Shown here piece after piece: positions 1 through 12,374 of a stretch of DNA of 64,000 bases. Position numbers and translations under genes: made by a program. The notes beneath the pieces are model-generated. The model worked only from the letters and a program-made list of their open reading frames with translations. It was not told the origin of the DNA and ran no database searches. The DNA is from Bolinopsis microptera (taxonomy: Eukaryota > Ctenophora > Tentaculata > Lobata > Bolinopsidae): positions 12,080,635 through 12,144,634 of the forward strand of contig NC_087079.1 in assembly GCF_026151205.1 (NCBI RefSeq). Direction: 5' to 3'. Within the stretch, counting starts at the first letter, position 1. Each line of letters begins with the position of its first letter.

Positions 1-119
1 TGCTTTAGGACACTCGCAGAGACGAGAGAGTTGATGACGAGTTAACAGCGAGTTTGAAATGAAACCTCTAGATATGTTACAGCGTGCACTATTCGGTGAT
101 GACAAACCTTTGATTGACG

Positions 120-568
120 CTGAGTTATAGCTAGTCACACGAGAAGTTACAAGACACTTGGTCGGAGTGTTTACTGTTTGTTAAGACGGCTGGAACGAGA
201 ACCCCCTGTTGTGTCGAGCTGAAACCGTTTACACACGTCGAAACGAGTTGTCAGTAGACCAGAACTGTATTGTCTGGGGATCTCGAGTTGTTATTCCAGA
301 GAGTAGAGATAGAAGCGTGCTTTCAATGCTGCATGCAACACCACATGGGCATTTTCTCAGACAAAGCATTAGCGAGAGGTATGTTTATTGGCCAAACATG
401 GATGCTGAGATCGAGGAAATGGTTTAAAACTATGTGAACCATGTAACTAAACCAGAAGGAACCCGCTGATCTACACCACACCCATCGGGCTAAAACTATG
501 GAGGCTTGGGAGCGGATTCATTCTAGATTTCTGGGGACCCTTTCCTTGGATCTATGTGGCTGATAGTA

Positions 569-605
<37 letters not shown>

Positions 606-1300
606 ACCCCCCCCCAAATCCCTCCCCCCCCAGTTCGTATTCAAAATGGTTAGAAGTTGTTAGATGACGAACATTACAAGTAAGTGGTGATTCAGGGAGT
701 TACGGACTTCTTTAGCCGTTGGGAATACCCAAGATAATAGTATCAGACAATGGATCGAGTTTACTTCAGAAGAGTTTAAAGTATTCACGAATATTATACC
801 AGATCCGACACCGTGCTTATGCTGCTTACTACACCTGCAAGTAATGGACAAGCAGAAGTTGCAGTTCGGACTGTTCCCCAAAGAGCTATGACGGTTGATC
901 TTGAAAAAAACCCTGGACGTATGGTGTAACCTGGCTGATTGGCCTGCTAAACTTACCGAACACACCACACTCCACTTCCGGAGTGAGCCTAGCAGTTGCA
1001 TGATGTGTTCACGACGGACAAGAAAAAACGCCCTTGAGTTTTCTACACCGAGTTCGAGTAGTAGTTTTGCATAAAGTTGCTTTAACGCTCAGTACACGGA
1101 TTGCTTGAATCGAGACTTCGTGATCTAAATATTGAGGACACCCTAAATTGTTTTTTTTTTTTATCGTTCTATGATGAGACCAAGAAGTGATGGTGGAAAC
1201 GGTGTTATTCGAGGGTAAGGAAGGTACCAAAGTGCTACTGATCAAAACACCTGATGGAGTCTACCGCAAGCATTTGGACCAGGTGATCAGAGGATCTGTT
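120..1300 (+). pseudogene. Ty3/gypsy integrase remnant
   Basis: Decayed C-terminal pol of a Ty3/gypsy LTR retrotransposon. Positions 209-427 read as the H2C2 zinc-binding region, ending in VYWPNMDAEIEEMV, which is typical of gypsy integrase. Further on, in changing frames, are pieces of the DDE core: around 715-760 a stretch reading GIPKIIVSDNGS (one catalytic Asp lies in SDNGS), then a block like the ASNGQAE motif near 835-855. The integrase C-terminal part ends near 1215-1290 with KVLLIKTPDGVYRKHLDQ. Many stops and frameshifts and a poly-C insertion break it, so it cannot make protein. The upstream part of the element would lie before the window. No LTR was recognised after it. Confidence 0.75.
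570..631. repeat. Poly-C tract inside the gypsy remnant
   Basis: An almost pure run of C with a few interruptions splits the integrase core remnant. A shorter C run sits at about 1309-1326. Similar long G/C homopolymers recur at 41107, 43162, 43658, 48669, 50620 and 52027. Confidence 0.9.
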
Positions 1301-1599
1301 GTGTCAGCCCCCCCCCCCCCCCCCCCTGGAACGTTGCAACAAACAGATCGGTAACCGAGAGTTGAGCTGGAGATAAGAGATGAGCCAGAGTTTTACAGCT
1401 ACTATTGGTGATTTAGAGAAGGGACGCGAGCTTACTGGAGTACAGAGCCGAAATGCGATTATGTTTGGTATAATCCAAATTCTACCCGCTGAGCCTGACC
1501 ATAAGCAGAGTTATACCTTAATCACTGCACAATTCTTGTACTTAAACCACGGGAGCTTTGCCATAGAAATTAACCGTAGCTCTTTAAATACCTAAATAT

Positions 1600-2200
1600 T
1601 GTTAGAGAGCATGAATTGCATCAACCTTAATTTCTTTGCCAGAAACCTTTGACGTGATAGGTAAACCCCAGACAGGCTAAGTTACCACAAACTGGGAGGT
1701 AATAAAAACACGTTTCATTATCACATTATGACAGTTGTTTTATTTGGAAGGTTGTAAATCTAACCACACATTAATCAGTTAAATTATCCAGATTCAAACA
1801 TAAAGTTACAAATATTCCCTGTCAGTTATGTTTGAAGGAAACACGGTTATTTTTTGTTTTATACGAATGCGCTAAGTTTGAAAATCCGGTGTAGCGAGCG
1901 CAACACGTTTCAACATTTTCAGTGGAGTTCAATTACGCTATTGTAGATTTCATTTTAACCACGTTTTCAAACATTTTTAATTTTGTACGACTGTTTTATA
2001 TCACAGTATTTACGAATTCAGTTAAATTATAAAATCTATATGTTTTTTAACACTTTTTTGTTGAACGATGTTATATTTCTAGTAATTTATGTATGATTAT
2101 CGTTATATATTCAGGATGACTAACCTGGGTTTGGTTTGGTTTTGGTTTAGTTTTAGCGTTTAGTCTTGCGTTTACCTTGTCACAACGATCATAAATGTAA
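1600..2200. other. No recognised feature
   Basis: AT-rich sequence. I see no coding exon, RNA gene or clear repeat boundary. Confidence 0.6.
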
Positions 2201-2204
2201 GATT

Positions 2205-2466
2205 CCCGGTCAAAATCCCCGGCAAATATGAGTGATTGTCCGGACAGGTCCGGGACCGGGGCACAAGAATCCTGAATTAACCGGGAACGGGACGGACCGC
2301 GGATCAAATTCAGCATTTGACCGGGACCGGGGACCGCGTCCGGGATGAAAAAAATGTGACTTGACCCTCCACGGTTTACCGGGACTGGGACCAGGGACGG
2401 GATAGCTCAACATTGGCATCCCGCTACCGGATTCCGGTACCGGGAAATCCCGGTCACCTCTGGATA
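2205..2466 (-). repeat. GC-rich CCGGGACCGGG repeat, possible hAT-type end
   Basis: A GC island in AT-rich sequence, dominated by variants of ACCGGGA/TCCCGGT. Read on the minus strand it begins CAGAGGTGACCGGGA, which resembles a hAT terminal inverted repeat (CAGRGGTG-like). The matching other end is not evident, so the assignment is tentative. Open frames across it are low-complexity artefacts. Confidence 0.4.
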
Positions 2467-2469
2467 GAA

Positions 2470-3980
2470 TTAATTTTGGTTTGCTTTTTAGGTTTCTCTG
2501 TGTCCTGAAGTGATTCTTGTGACACACCTGTGCATTTCAGTTGTTGTGCCACAATAAATCATCGTGCAAACTTTTATCATCAGTTCCCTTGACGACTGTA
2601 ATGCACTTTACTTTGGAGCTAAAGAATTCTGTTTGAAACAGCCTTACAATCTTGCAAAAACAGGCAGCATGCCGTTAAGTAAAGGTCTAAAGAAAGAGGA
2701 GAAGTTGTTCCTCTACATAAAAGAACTTCATTGCCTCAAGGTCAAGAAGTATAGAATTTATAAATTATCCTGTTAACTTTAAAACTGCTCCATTGGGCTA
2801 GCACCTTCTCTGGTCCTGTAAAACTTGCAGTAAAGTACAATTCCAATGTGGGAAGCGATGTGTCTCAAAAAACTACGTAAATTAACAATTATTAGAAACT
2901 TTTCAATTTTTTAGTAATTAAGTTTCTCATGAATCTAAAACTATAATATTTTGCAGTCAACATTATTACCTTTTAAATATCAATGAATGTAATCATTGTT
3001 AATTAGACATTAGTTGCCACTAGGTTTTGTGGTAAAACAAATTTATGGGTCAAACATTATTTATCGTAGAAAGGGCCTGATTTACCCTACATCACTAAAG
3101 CATCTGGATGGATAATTAGCTCACAAGGATAAACGCGCTTTAACATGACCACCAGCCAATAGCATATATATCCATTGCTCCAAAATAAATAAATTGCTCT
3201 TCATAGAAACATCATGCCTGTCTTATCACATTGTGGTCCCCTGGGGTTCGGTAAGGCCTTACAGGCAACTGGGTCCTTTTACCAGCCCACAAAAAAATCT
3301 AGTAATGCCCAGTTACTTTAATATAAACTGTAAACCAAACTATTTAAATATAAGATATCTTTGCTAGAATTCTAAATTTTTAAGCCTTAGAGCAATCTTC
3401 TCAATTTTAAAATTAAAAAATAAACATTTTACCCTAACTATGATGTGTGGCATGCACACTTAAACTAAAATTCAACTTTGAAAGCAATAGATTTATAGTC
3501 ACAACAAAATTATAGTTAAGGACATCCATGTTGCATTGTGTTTCCATTATTAGAATTTTATGAATGTTTTGATGAATAATTGGTAATTACATTTAAATTT
3601 TGTTTATTAACTTTGTTTATTACCTGGGACCTCTGGCTATCATATGCATTAACATGAATTAGAGGATTAGCGGAATGACATGGTTGAGCGCGGCCGAGAA
3701 CCATCCTTATAGGAATAATATAAACTATACAGATTCTTAAATTTCAGGCTAATTGCTTAATGTATACATGTTTTTTTTTCGAGGCAAATAAAATACATTC
3801 AACAAAATATGCATATTTAAGGCAGCAATTTGAATTTTGCGCCTCATTGTGCACTTCCTAATTTTACTCGTTCGAATTATTCGGAAATAGTGCCACGCTT
3901 TCTTCTCAAAATTGCCAGGCAAGTGTAGTAGTAGCACACGCCGGGTAGTCATTAAGCTGAACTTAGATAAGGCGACCGCG
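2470..3980. other. No recognised feature
   Basis: AT-rich sequence with only short open frames and no splice-consistent exons that I can support. Confidence 0.55.
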
Positions 3981-3984
3981 GCGC

Positions 3985-3994
3985 CTATATAACT
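3985..3994 (+). promoter_or_regulatory. Possible TATA box for the 4.1 kb gene
   Basis: CCTATATAAC lies in a short GC-rich patch (ACCGCGGCGCC just upstream), about 120 bp before the proposed start codon at 4110. The position suits a core promoter. There is a short upstream ATG frame at 4035. Confidence 0.3.
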
Positions 3995-4109
3995 GCAAGC
4001 GCACGTGAGCAAAAGTTTTTTAATTAATTGCAACAATGTCCTTCTTGCCAGATCGTAATTAAGGTCCTTTATCCACCTGACCTGCTTAGGAGAGGAGTGG
4101 TGACGAACA

Positions 4110-4478
4110 ATGTGGAAGGTTTGTCACTTTACTCTTTTAGAAATATGATGAAATTAACTGTTTAGATTTTATGTCATCCTTTTAGTTTTTTTCTATGGGT
4201 TATTTAGTAGTAAATTTTGGAGATTGTAAAATGCTAGCATTAATGTTTTTGTAGTTTGAATTATGAATAATTTTGGTAAGAGCTACTAATTTATAATTAT
4301 TTGCAAACAAAATGAGAGAAACAATATTTTTACCTTAATTTGTTTTTGAGCACTGTATTTTCAGGTTGTGACTGAGTACGAGTATACCATGCAAGTTATT
4401 GAAGATCAGAGAGTGGAACTAACGGTGCCCTTGACAGAGAAGGAAAAGAAGATGAAGTTTACCACTACTTGGTTCAGG
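4110..4478 (+). CDS. Two 5' exons of an unrecognised gene
   Basis: Exon 1 (4110-4118) reads Met-Trp-Lys followed by a donor (AAG|GTTTGT). Exon 2 (4365-4478) follows a good acceptor (TATTTTCAG) and reads in phase 0 for 38 codons, VVTEYEYTMQVIEDQRVELT and on to KMKFTTTWFR, then AGG|GTATGT. The exon is hydrophilic, Glu/Lys-rich and without Cys, unlike the surrounding repeats. Without the last splice the frame would stop after three more codons. No further exon was found and I do not recognise the protein. A TATA-like box lies upstream. The second exon looks real; the link to exon 1 is an inference from matching phase. Confidence 0.4.
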
Positions 4479-4803
4479 GTATGTTCTTGAAGGAGCAACA
4501 AGCCAATTAATTAGTGCCATGATTAATAGTACTTAAATTAGTAATAATTAATTATTATCACCCCGATTCCTTGATAATTGTATCAATTTTAATTCAAATA
4601 ATGTTAATAATCATTCAACACCAAAACACAGATGATAAGATTGTAATCATTGCTAGCATATTATGCTTTTCTTGCTCTCTGCAATTCTGAATAGCCACAT
4701 ATTCAACTCCTTTAAGAGTAAATGTTCATTAAATGTGGGTTATGGTGAGGCGGGTTCAGTCGATTATGACACTTGACAGTGTTAATTAATTAATCAAACT
4801 GTT

Positions 4804-5198
4804 TCATAGTTTAAAATATGATCTGGTACGTTGATTAAGCACAGGTACTTTCTTCTTGGCTGGAGGGATTGTTGGTGAATTAAAGGAGGTAATTTCACCT
4901 TGTGGATGGTAGCTGTGGTAACAAGCCTTTATCAGACAAGCAAGTCCTGCAACTGTTCCTAGAATAGTGACTGCTATGACGATAATGTGACCAATGTTTG
5001 CGGTACTCTCAGCCACTGTGTTGATCCTGCCCATGGCTGTAGGTGTTGTAGGTGTTGTAGGTGTTGTAGGTGTTGTAGGTGTTGTAGGTGTTGTAGGTGT
5101 TGTAGGTGTTGTAGGTGTTGTAGGTGTTATAGGTGTTGTAGGTGTTGTAGGTGTTGTAGGTGTATTTTTTAGCTTACATCTCCAGTCTGCATAACAAT
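4804..5198 (-). CDS. Last exon of a Thr/Pro-stalked single-pass membrane protein
   Basis: Read on the minus strand from an acceptor (CACTAG at 5199-5204), the frame opens with CYADWRCKLKN. About 14 Thr-Thr-Pro units follow, encoded by a 9-bp repeat (one unit has Ile). Then come a short linker (GRINTVAESTANI), a hydrophobic membrane segment (HIIVIAVTILGTVAGLACLI) and a cytoplasmic tail of about 38 residues ending SYFKL and a stop at 4804. This is the order of a type I surface glycoprotein: the end of a Cys-containing ectodomain, an O-glycosylatable stalk, one membrane pass and a short tail. Upstream exons were not identified. The stalk is a coding minisatellite and is likely to vary in length between individuals. 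Confidence 0.5.
5040..5163. repeat. 9-bp tandem repeat GTAGGTGTT
   Basis: About 14 units, one altered (GTTATAGGTGTT). On the minus strand in the frame of the membrane-protein exon each unit encodes Thr-Thr-Pro. On the + strand the same repeat reads VGV or CCRC-type strings, which are shadows. Confidence 0.9.
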
Positions 5199-5209
5199 CT
5201 AGTGGTTTG

Positions 5210-6200
5210 TAACATTAGTAATATTTGTAATTTTCTCAAAGTCAATAGTAAAGGTTGTAAATTAGTGTTAAATGCAAATTGCAAATAAAAATGCGATAAT
5301 ATAATAAATCACAAAATAAAAAGTTTCAAAAATGTGATGACGATAGGAAACATTTGCCAACAATCGGGTTGAGTGAATAAATGTTTCACAGAAAGAAGAG
5401 CAACTGCTGGTTGATCAGAAATCCAGAAATCATAAAATAAAACCTTGAAAAGCATTGCACTGCCTGTACAATTATCACAGGGATAGCACACTGCGACTGT
5501 GTAAAATATTCAAAATTTTGAAACCAAGCACAATGTACCGTTTATACTTATAGAGCGGGAGTGCCTAAAATGACCCAATACAAGCTTAAAGTTTGTAATT
5601 TCTGCTTTCCAATGAATTTCTATCATCGTATCATTGTCCCTAAAAGAGACTAAGATACGATGAATATATCTTTAAGATCATAAATATATTTATTTATAGA
5701 TTGTAATTTGTGCTCTCCAATAAATTTCTGTGATCGTATCTTTGTCTCTAAAAGATACAAACAATCTTCGTGGATATATTTATTTATACACAGCACTGCT
5801 ATCTAGAATGGATATTAGTAGTGGGCAGCTTATGGTCGGTCATGTGCTGCGAGGGTCTGCAGTGGTACCTCTTTGTTATATTATGCTATTATGCTACTAA
5901 CTCCCTGAATAACAGTTGGACTAACTCAACTGGACCTATTGTAATGGATACAGTGTGGCTAATAGCTGTCTATTAGCTGGATATATAGCTGCAGCTATAG
6001 ATCCAGATATGTTTCGTCATAATATAAACTTATAAATGACTTAAGTTGTTTAAGATATGTTGTATGTGAATGGGCAGTCTCAATGTGAATGGGCATGGCA
6101 GACTCAATGTCCATTATCTACTTATTCAATACAAATAAAGAAATAAGAACTTGGCCTCAGCAGAGAAAAGCTGGCCGCCAAAAGCTCAAAATTACAATAA
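5210..6200. other. No recognised gene
   Basis: AT-rich. A phrase of about 60 bp (AATTTCTATCATCGTATC and similar) occurs twice around 5590-5770. No supported exon. Confidence 0.5.
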
Positions 6201-6204
6201 AACT

Positions 6205-8230
6205 GGACCAGTTAACTGAAAAAAAAGTTATACTCATATTTTGACAGATTGTGACAAATAGCAAACTAAGCAACGAGTCGAAATTCCTAAATCTCTAACT
6301 GCTCTCTAACGCGTGTAAATAGCGTTTGTATTATTTTGGCGATGACGTCACGAAGTCCCTTGCGCGCGCAGAGGAGCTCGTGAGAATGTATTTTACAGGT
6401 AGAAAATGGACATAATACAATGTTTTTCCCTGAATAACTCGAAAAGTAAGTAATTTAGGGTATATGTTGCTTCATAAGTTGTATATAAACATGGCCATTT
6501 TGCACAATTTGCACACATTCAAAAACCTTTAGGGCCTTCATAGCCCAATTTACCAGATACCCATAGTTTTGCATGATTTCTGGAACCGAAAATCAGTTTT
6601 TCGCCAATAACTGAAAAAGTAAGCACTTTAAGGCATATGTTTGTTCGTAAGTCATATATTAATATGCTAATTGCGGTTCTTTTGCACCCTGTCTAGTGTC
6701 TAAAGACTCTATCACGATCCTATCGAAAATGGGCTCAGCACCACGCCCAAAATGGTTTTTGGCGAATTTCTCGAAAAGTAAGGATTTTAGGCCATGTGTT
6801 GCTCGATAACTCCTATATAAACATGCATATGTGGCTTCGTTTAAGCCTATTTTGAAGTCTCTACGACCTTCAGAAGCAAGGGGTCGGTTACGTTATTGGG
6901 TCAATATGGGCGTGGTCCTCCTGGGTTTTCTCCACTGTCAAACAAATGTCTCCAAACGAAAATCGTTTATTCATACCTTCGGGAAGGTCTGTGCAAAGTT
7001 TCGTGAGTATCTGAACATTTGCAGGTTCATTTCCATAAATGTCCATAAATGACTGGATTACACAACTTTAGAGTTAACTTTAGAGAAACTCATAGTCATT
7101 TATATCAAATTAAGCTGTTAGTGTCCATGATCAACATGTGGCGACAATGTTTTACGTGAAATGTAAAAATCAGGAGTAATATAAAAAGTGTATTTTTAGA
7201 TTAAAGTGCTAGCTCATAGTTTTAGAATTGTATAGTCGTTTAACCATCTAACAATCGATCGTGCCGTATTAATATATGGCAAAAGAATAATAGGATCTTG
7301 GAAATTCTATATTTGTTCAGTGGGTCGATTGACTGAACACGTTTGCACTTGGTATTTAAACTTACCAGTCGTTTATTTATGTTATGTACCGATGATAATG
7401 CAATTAGGATAACAGCTAGGTAAGCCGAAGTATAATTCAAAACTGTAACACACCGCACACCGTACACTCCAATCACTATTACTATTTGGTAGACCGGGTA
7501 TTTTGGCGGGAATTCTGTTCCCACGGCACTGTTCTGATAGAAGCTACTTCTACTAATGGTCCCAGAGGAACGGCCGTAAAGTAGCCAGACTTCTTGTCTC
7601 CTGTACTGGCTGACACATGCAGATTAAAGTTAGAAATTTCGCTATGCTATAAATATAATTGCTCTCGGAATTGAACAAACTAGCTCCTACTTATCTAGAT
7701 CCTTTTAAATTCGTTAGAGTTTCATGGACTGGGGAAAAATAATCGGTACAGTCTCCCTGCTTGTGTAATTAAGCAATGAAAACAATCCAAAATTATCACA
7801 TATGACATAAGAACTGTAATAGCAGAAACTTTCTAACCGTACATTCACCCGCCTCTGTCCAAGAACCTATATCACTGTTTAAAATCATGACGTGAGCACT
7901 GTACATCCAATCAGCTATTCCTTCAGTTAGGATGATAGCCAAAACTATAAGGATTTTGGAGAACTCGGGTAATAGTCATAATTCTAAAATTTGAGTGAGT
8001 AACACGTGTTTTAATGACAACGATAAACATTTGCAACGTATTACGCTATGCCAGCGCGCACTGAGGGACTTCGTGACGTCACGAGGCCACAGCTTATTAT
8101 TGCAATAACACGCGTTACACGTACGCTAGAGAGTTGGTTCTTTCGGCGATACGATTCTTTACCAGTTTGTCACAGCTGATTTAAATCTTAGCCAAATTGG
8201 AGACTACAAATTTTTCAGTTAACTGGTCCT
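6205..8230. mobile_element. 2 kb non-autonomous TIR element, copy 1
   Basis: The ends are inverted: GGACCAGTTAACTG at the left and CAGTTAACTGGTCC at the right. The inverted similarity continues for about 170 bp, including a block with TGACGTCACGAAGTCCC on both sides. A near-identical copy is at 25330-27360. Inside are three diverged direct repeats of about 170 bp near 6430, 6605 and 6765 (each with an AACTCGAAAAGTAAG-like phrase). The right flank is TTAA; the left flank is altered. The small open frame at 6831 occurs in both copies but looks like no known protein, so the element is non-autonomous. Confidence 0.85.
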
Positions 8231-8234
8231 TTAA

Positions 8235-9170
8235 GCTTTAGCGGCCATCTTCTTGCGGCCGTAGCGTTAGTAAACTACAGCTTTTCCATGTACATTAGCA
8301 ATTAGCATTTTTGAAGCATTGTCCTCGTAAGGTATAAATATTCATATAAAAAGTAGCTTCAAATTGTTGTGCAAATGAATTCCATTGTATTCAGTTGGAT
8401 AGTAGCACAAAATGACAACAATGTTGAATGTACGCTTATTTATTACAACAAACTATTCTGCGTTTTAAATGGTTCTTTTCACGACGGACAAAACGGTGAG
8501 CAAATAATAGGAATGTTCACTAACGAATTTTATTTGAACATTTGTTCAAGATTTTGTATAAAGAAGTCATTCGATTATCAATACAGTAAACTGTAAAAGG
8601 GATATTCGTAGAAGAAGTTCAAGGTAATGACTTCTATTTATTAAGTTCTCAAACGTCACTTTAGCAGAACTGAAAAACTAACGCGGCATGTATTTACTGT
8701 CGTTCTAAAATATGAAATGAACTCCCATATACTCTATGAATCAAAATCTTTAAATATATTACATGCTTACATGTGCACCAGAGTATGAGAGTATGTTATG
8801 ACGTTATGTCCCTAATATTTTCTTATGTTAAGCTAGTACATAGTTAGAATTAGATATAAACAATTGTAAGGCGAATAATTTTAAAATAGATAACGCTTGA
8901 ATGGTTTTGGTTAAATGTTTCTGTTGTCGAAGAGTGGTATAAATAATAGAATTTATGTATTTATTTATATCGATTAGCTGCAAGATCAATATTTGCTGAC
9001 TGGATTCAAGAAGTGAAGCTCAATTTAACATGAATTTAAACGAACTACTATTACTAAGTACTGCAGTACAGACTACAGATTAAAAACGTCATGATCGCTG
9101 CTAGGATTAACGACAAATAATAAAATATCAGCGCAGTAATCTGGTGGATTCGTGTAGTGTTATTGAGTCT
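8235..9170. other. No recognised feature
   Basis: AT-rich. The short + strand frame at 8369 (75 codons) has no recognisable motif and no splice context. Confidence 0.5.
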
Positions 9171-9175
9171 CATTT

Positions 9176-9291
9176 TGATAGTACTTTTTTCAGTGAAGAC
9201 AGATTCTAATGGATCTCTCTATTTATTTCCATTAGAATCTGTCTTCTGAGTCTATTCAGAAACAATCAGAAATTTGAACAAAAGTACTATC
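9176..9291. repeat. Short fold-back (hairpin) repeat
   Basis: The left arm TGATAGTACTTTTTTCAGTG with GACAGATTCTAATGG is matched in reverse at the right by CCATTAGAATCTGTC and AAAAGTACTATCA. This is a MITE-sized imperfect palindrome. Confidence 0.75.
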
Positions 9292-10270
9292 AGCGCAATG
9301 TTCGAGATTAGTCGGCAATAAAAGATTGCAATAGACTAGACTTGGATTGACCATATTCTCATCCAATAATATATCATTACATAGTAAGATTATCCTTTAA
9401 GAATTGTCTAAGTGCACAGCAGTAAATGAAAAGCAATCAGAAATAAGTAAGACCTGACACATTTAATTTGTATCTACAATTAATATCGGAAACGAAAAAG
9501 TTCCCACACTTTGAGCATATACTAATACTAATTATGAGCATTATAATTAAGTAATTATAAAAAGGCATATTACTCGAATAAGGTTCTTCCACGAAAAGGC
9601 CAAAAACTAAAAGGTTTGTTTAAATGGTAATATTCTATTAATTATGAGACTGTGTGCATTATATAATTGAAAATTACAGAACTTCGTAACGGTTATGGAT
9701 AATCTTACGATCGTTCTTGAGATCTCAAATTATAATGACCACTGCTATTATAGTGATTGTAACCATTTAATAATTACACAGATAATGCTATCCAGCTGCG
9801 GAGATGTGCGTGAAGGAGCTGGTTAAATTTAACATGTTGGAAGTCACACTAGATAACTGTGGCTTTGTTCTTAAATCCCCCTACCGAACTCTGGAGGAGT
9901 AAAAACCAACAAAAACATCGACAGAATCGTGGGAGTTATAGCGAATCTAACTGCATGTATCAATACGATTACACCAGTTATTGCACTCGGCTGGCCTCGT
10001 GCGTGAAATAACTGCAAATAATCCCAATGGGCAGCAATTTGCTAAAATATTGCCTGGTAACTCACTAATTTTACCAATTACAGCTGGGAATTACTCAACT
10101 AGCCATAATATGTTTATTATAAGTTCTCGAACGTGCACATGTTAAATAGTAATCTCTATGATCAAAATCGGGAATGTTACCAAATAGCAGTCTTATACAT
10201 CGCTTTGCAATTGCACCAATTTTATTCTGCCTGTGTTTTGGGATTTCGATTCCACCCCAGCAACTTATAC
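9292..10270. other. No recognised feature
   Basis: AT-rich sequence without a supported exon, RNA or repeat boundary. Confidence 0.5.
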
Positions 10271-10276
10271 ATACAA

Positions 10277-11356
10277 TACCTTACTCGGGAATATTATAAC
10301 CGGGATAAAGTGGTGGGTTTTGGAAGTTTCCGCCATATTTTTCCCGGTCAAAAATTTTACCAGTTATAAAAAAACCCGCCGACTCAGATTATGGGGTTCC
10401 AAGGGGGTGGTGATCATCATATTTTACCTGAAGTCTCATATGTGATAGAGAAGACTTTTGAAGCAGTGGACATGGAGGGCTGTAACTTTATTGGCGGTTG
10501 CTACCATAATTTCGTTATAAAAATCACAATTTGGTTATAGAAATCAGATTTCAGGGTGGACCGTGATTCTCACTTCTCTTGCCCATGAATCAGTGAATCG
10601 TAGAGAAGAAAACAATTTATATGTTATAGAAGAAAACGAAAATAATAATAATATATAATATATATTATAATAATTATGTCTCTAAAGATTGATCGCTTCT
10701 CGTGTGCAGTGTGTAGACTAAAGAAAGAGGGAGTTTTTTCCCGTTAAAGTAACTTGTGGCCACATCCCGCTAGAAGTGAGTAAACTGTGCCACTATTTCA
10801 TGGTCCACGGTGGATTGATTACTGGAGCAGTTGAAGATGCAAAGCCAAGACGTTCCCCAATACCAAGCGGTGTGCAGGAAATTAAGCTCCGGCTGACCTT
10901 CAGAGCAGTAGCCCCATTAGCGGACAAAATGAAAGTCTTGTTAAGACAAGTGAACAACAATACAACTTCGAATTTGACGGCCAGCAGCTCAGGGGGATAT
11001 CAATAATGATAATGGCGGGGACATTAGCGATAATGAAAATGAGAATACGCTTTAATGAAGATTTGACTTATTATTGCTTAGATTTATTTTCCTTTAAATA
11101 GACGCGTCTTTTTTTCTATTTCTGAGTAATACCAATAACTGTAAATTGAAATAAGTATAACTTCTTTAACAAATAACAAAAACAGAAATTTCGGTTGAAA
11201 ATTTGTTGACCTCTGAAAAAAAAACTTGAAAGGTCGGCCACCGGTAAATACATGACCGGGATAATTTGGCGGGTTTTGGGAAAGTCCGCCATATTTTTCC
11301 CGGTCATTAATTTTCCCAGTCATAAATTAACCCGCTATAATATTCCCGAGTAAGGT
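10277..11356. mobile_element. 1.1 kb MITE with 22-bp perfect TIRs
   Basis: The left end TACCTTACTCGGGAATATTA is matched exactly in reverse by the right end (TAATATTCCCGAGTAAGGTA). The outer TA on each side suits a TA target duplication, as in Tc1/mariner-type MITEs. Just inside each end lies the same GC-rich block in direct orientation (ACCGGGATAA, GCGGGTTTTGG, CCGCCATATTTTTCCCGGTC). No transposase. The 10776-11006 frame has no recognisable domain. Confidence 0.8.
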
Positions 11357-12010
11357 AGTCAATACAAGCTAAACATAAAGATAAGGTGCAACGTTCTCTT
11401 GTGTAAAGTGCTGTTCTCTATGCGGTTGATCGGCTTTGTATTAGAGATTCCTTACGAGCTTAAGGCACGCTGATCGATAATAGACGACTTCAAGTCTCCG
11501 TCGTACTCCGTTTTATTGATTCGCATATACCTGGATATAATATCTTATAATGTTAGTAATACGTACATAACTAATTATATGTACAAGCCACAGGGTGTTC
11601 ACGATACATCGGAACGGTAGACTAGATTAATTCATGAAGGAGTAACCAGCTACCTTACGAGACATATTTATGATTATGTTCGACATAATTCCGGTGACCT
11701 AAATTGTAAATGATTTGGGAACGAAAATATGGGAATTTTTACCGATTTTTTTTCATTTCCTCATAAAATATTTCTCCAAAGTTACACCACACATTCCGTG
11801 GTAGAAAACAAATGTCTACCATTAGTTTATATTTTGACTGGTGATAAGAAAGGAGACACCTATAGTTGTATTCTGAAGTATTATATTTAATCGATTTAAC
11901 ATTTTATAACCAACCAATACATCTTAACAGAAGATATTTCCCCAAAATTTATCCAGGTGGTTCTTAGTTGTGGCTAACTGATCGGTTCCCCAATGTGAGC
12001 TTCTCTAATT
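11357..12010. other. No recognised feature
   Basis: AT-rich sequence. No exon or repeat boundary that I can support. Confidence 0.5.
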
Positions 12011-12019
12011 TTCCCACGG

Positions 12020-12370
12020 TGCTTCAAGCTTGCTCCGGCCCCAAAGTCTGGCAGCCCTATCATCAGTGCGAATGGAACAATTGACAAAGAACTATCAGCT
12101 CGAATTCAGAAGGCCTCTGGGGCATTCTATCAGCTTAGCAGTATATGGTACAGTCGCAACATCAAGACACCAACTAAAATCAGGATAAACAAAGCGGCTG
12201 TCCTCACTATATAATACTGCTTTATGGAAGTGAAGTATGGAATACCACACAGACGCAGATGAAAAGATTTGAGGTGTTCCATCATAGATGTCTGAGAAGA
12301 ATCCTGAAAATCAAATGGTTTTATCACGTATCTAATGCTGACGTACTTACGCGGGCTAACATTGCCGAGG
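12020..12370 (+). pseudogene. LINE reverse transcriptase C-terminal fragment
   Basis: Across frames the sequence reads ISANGTIDKELSARIQKASG, then FYQLSSIWYSRNIKTPTKI, VLTILLYGSEVW, MKRFEVFHHRCLRRIL and SNADVLTRA. This is the conserved region following the RT domain of non-LTR retrotransposons (the ISxDGTIDxEIxxRIxKAS, LLYGxExW and FHxRCLRxIL blocks). A frame change is needed near 12210. It is a different LINE family from the element at 14.2-19.4 kb. Only the 3' part is present, as expected from 5' truncation. Confidence 0.7.
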
Positions 12371-12374
12371 CACT

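Noticed and set aside
6831-7052. Coding gene conserved in two copies (also at 25950)
   Set aside because: Conservation follows from the shared 2 kb transposon; the frames diverge by a frameshift and have no known domain.
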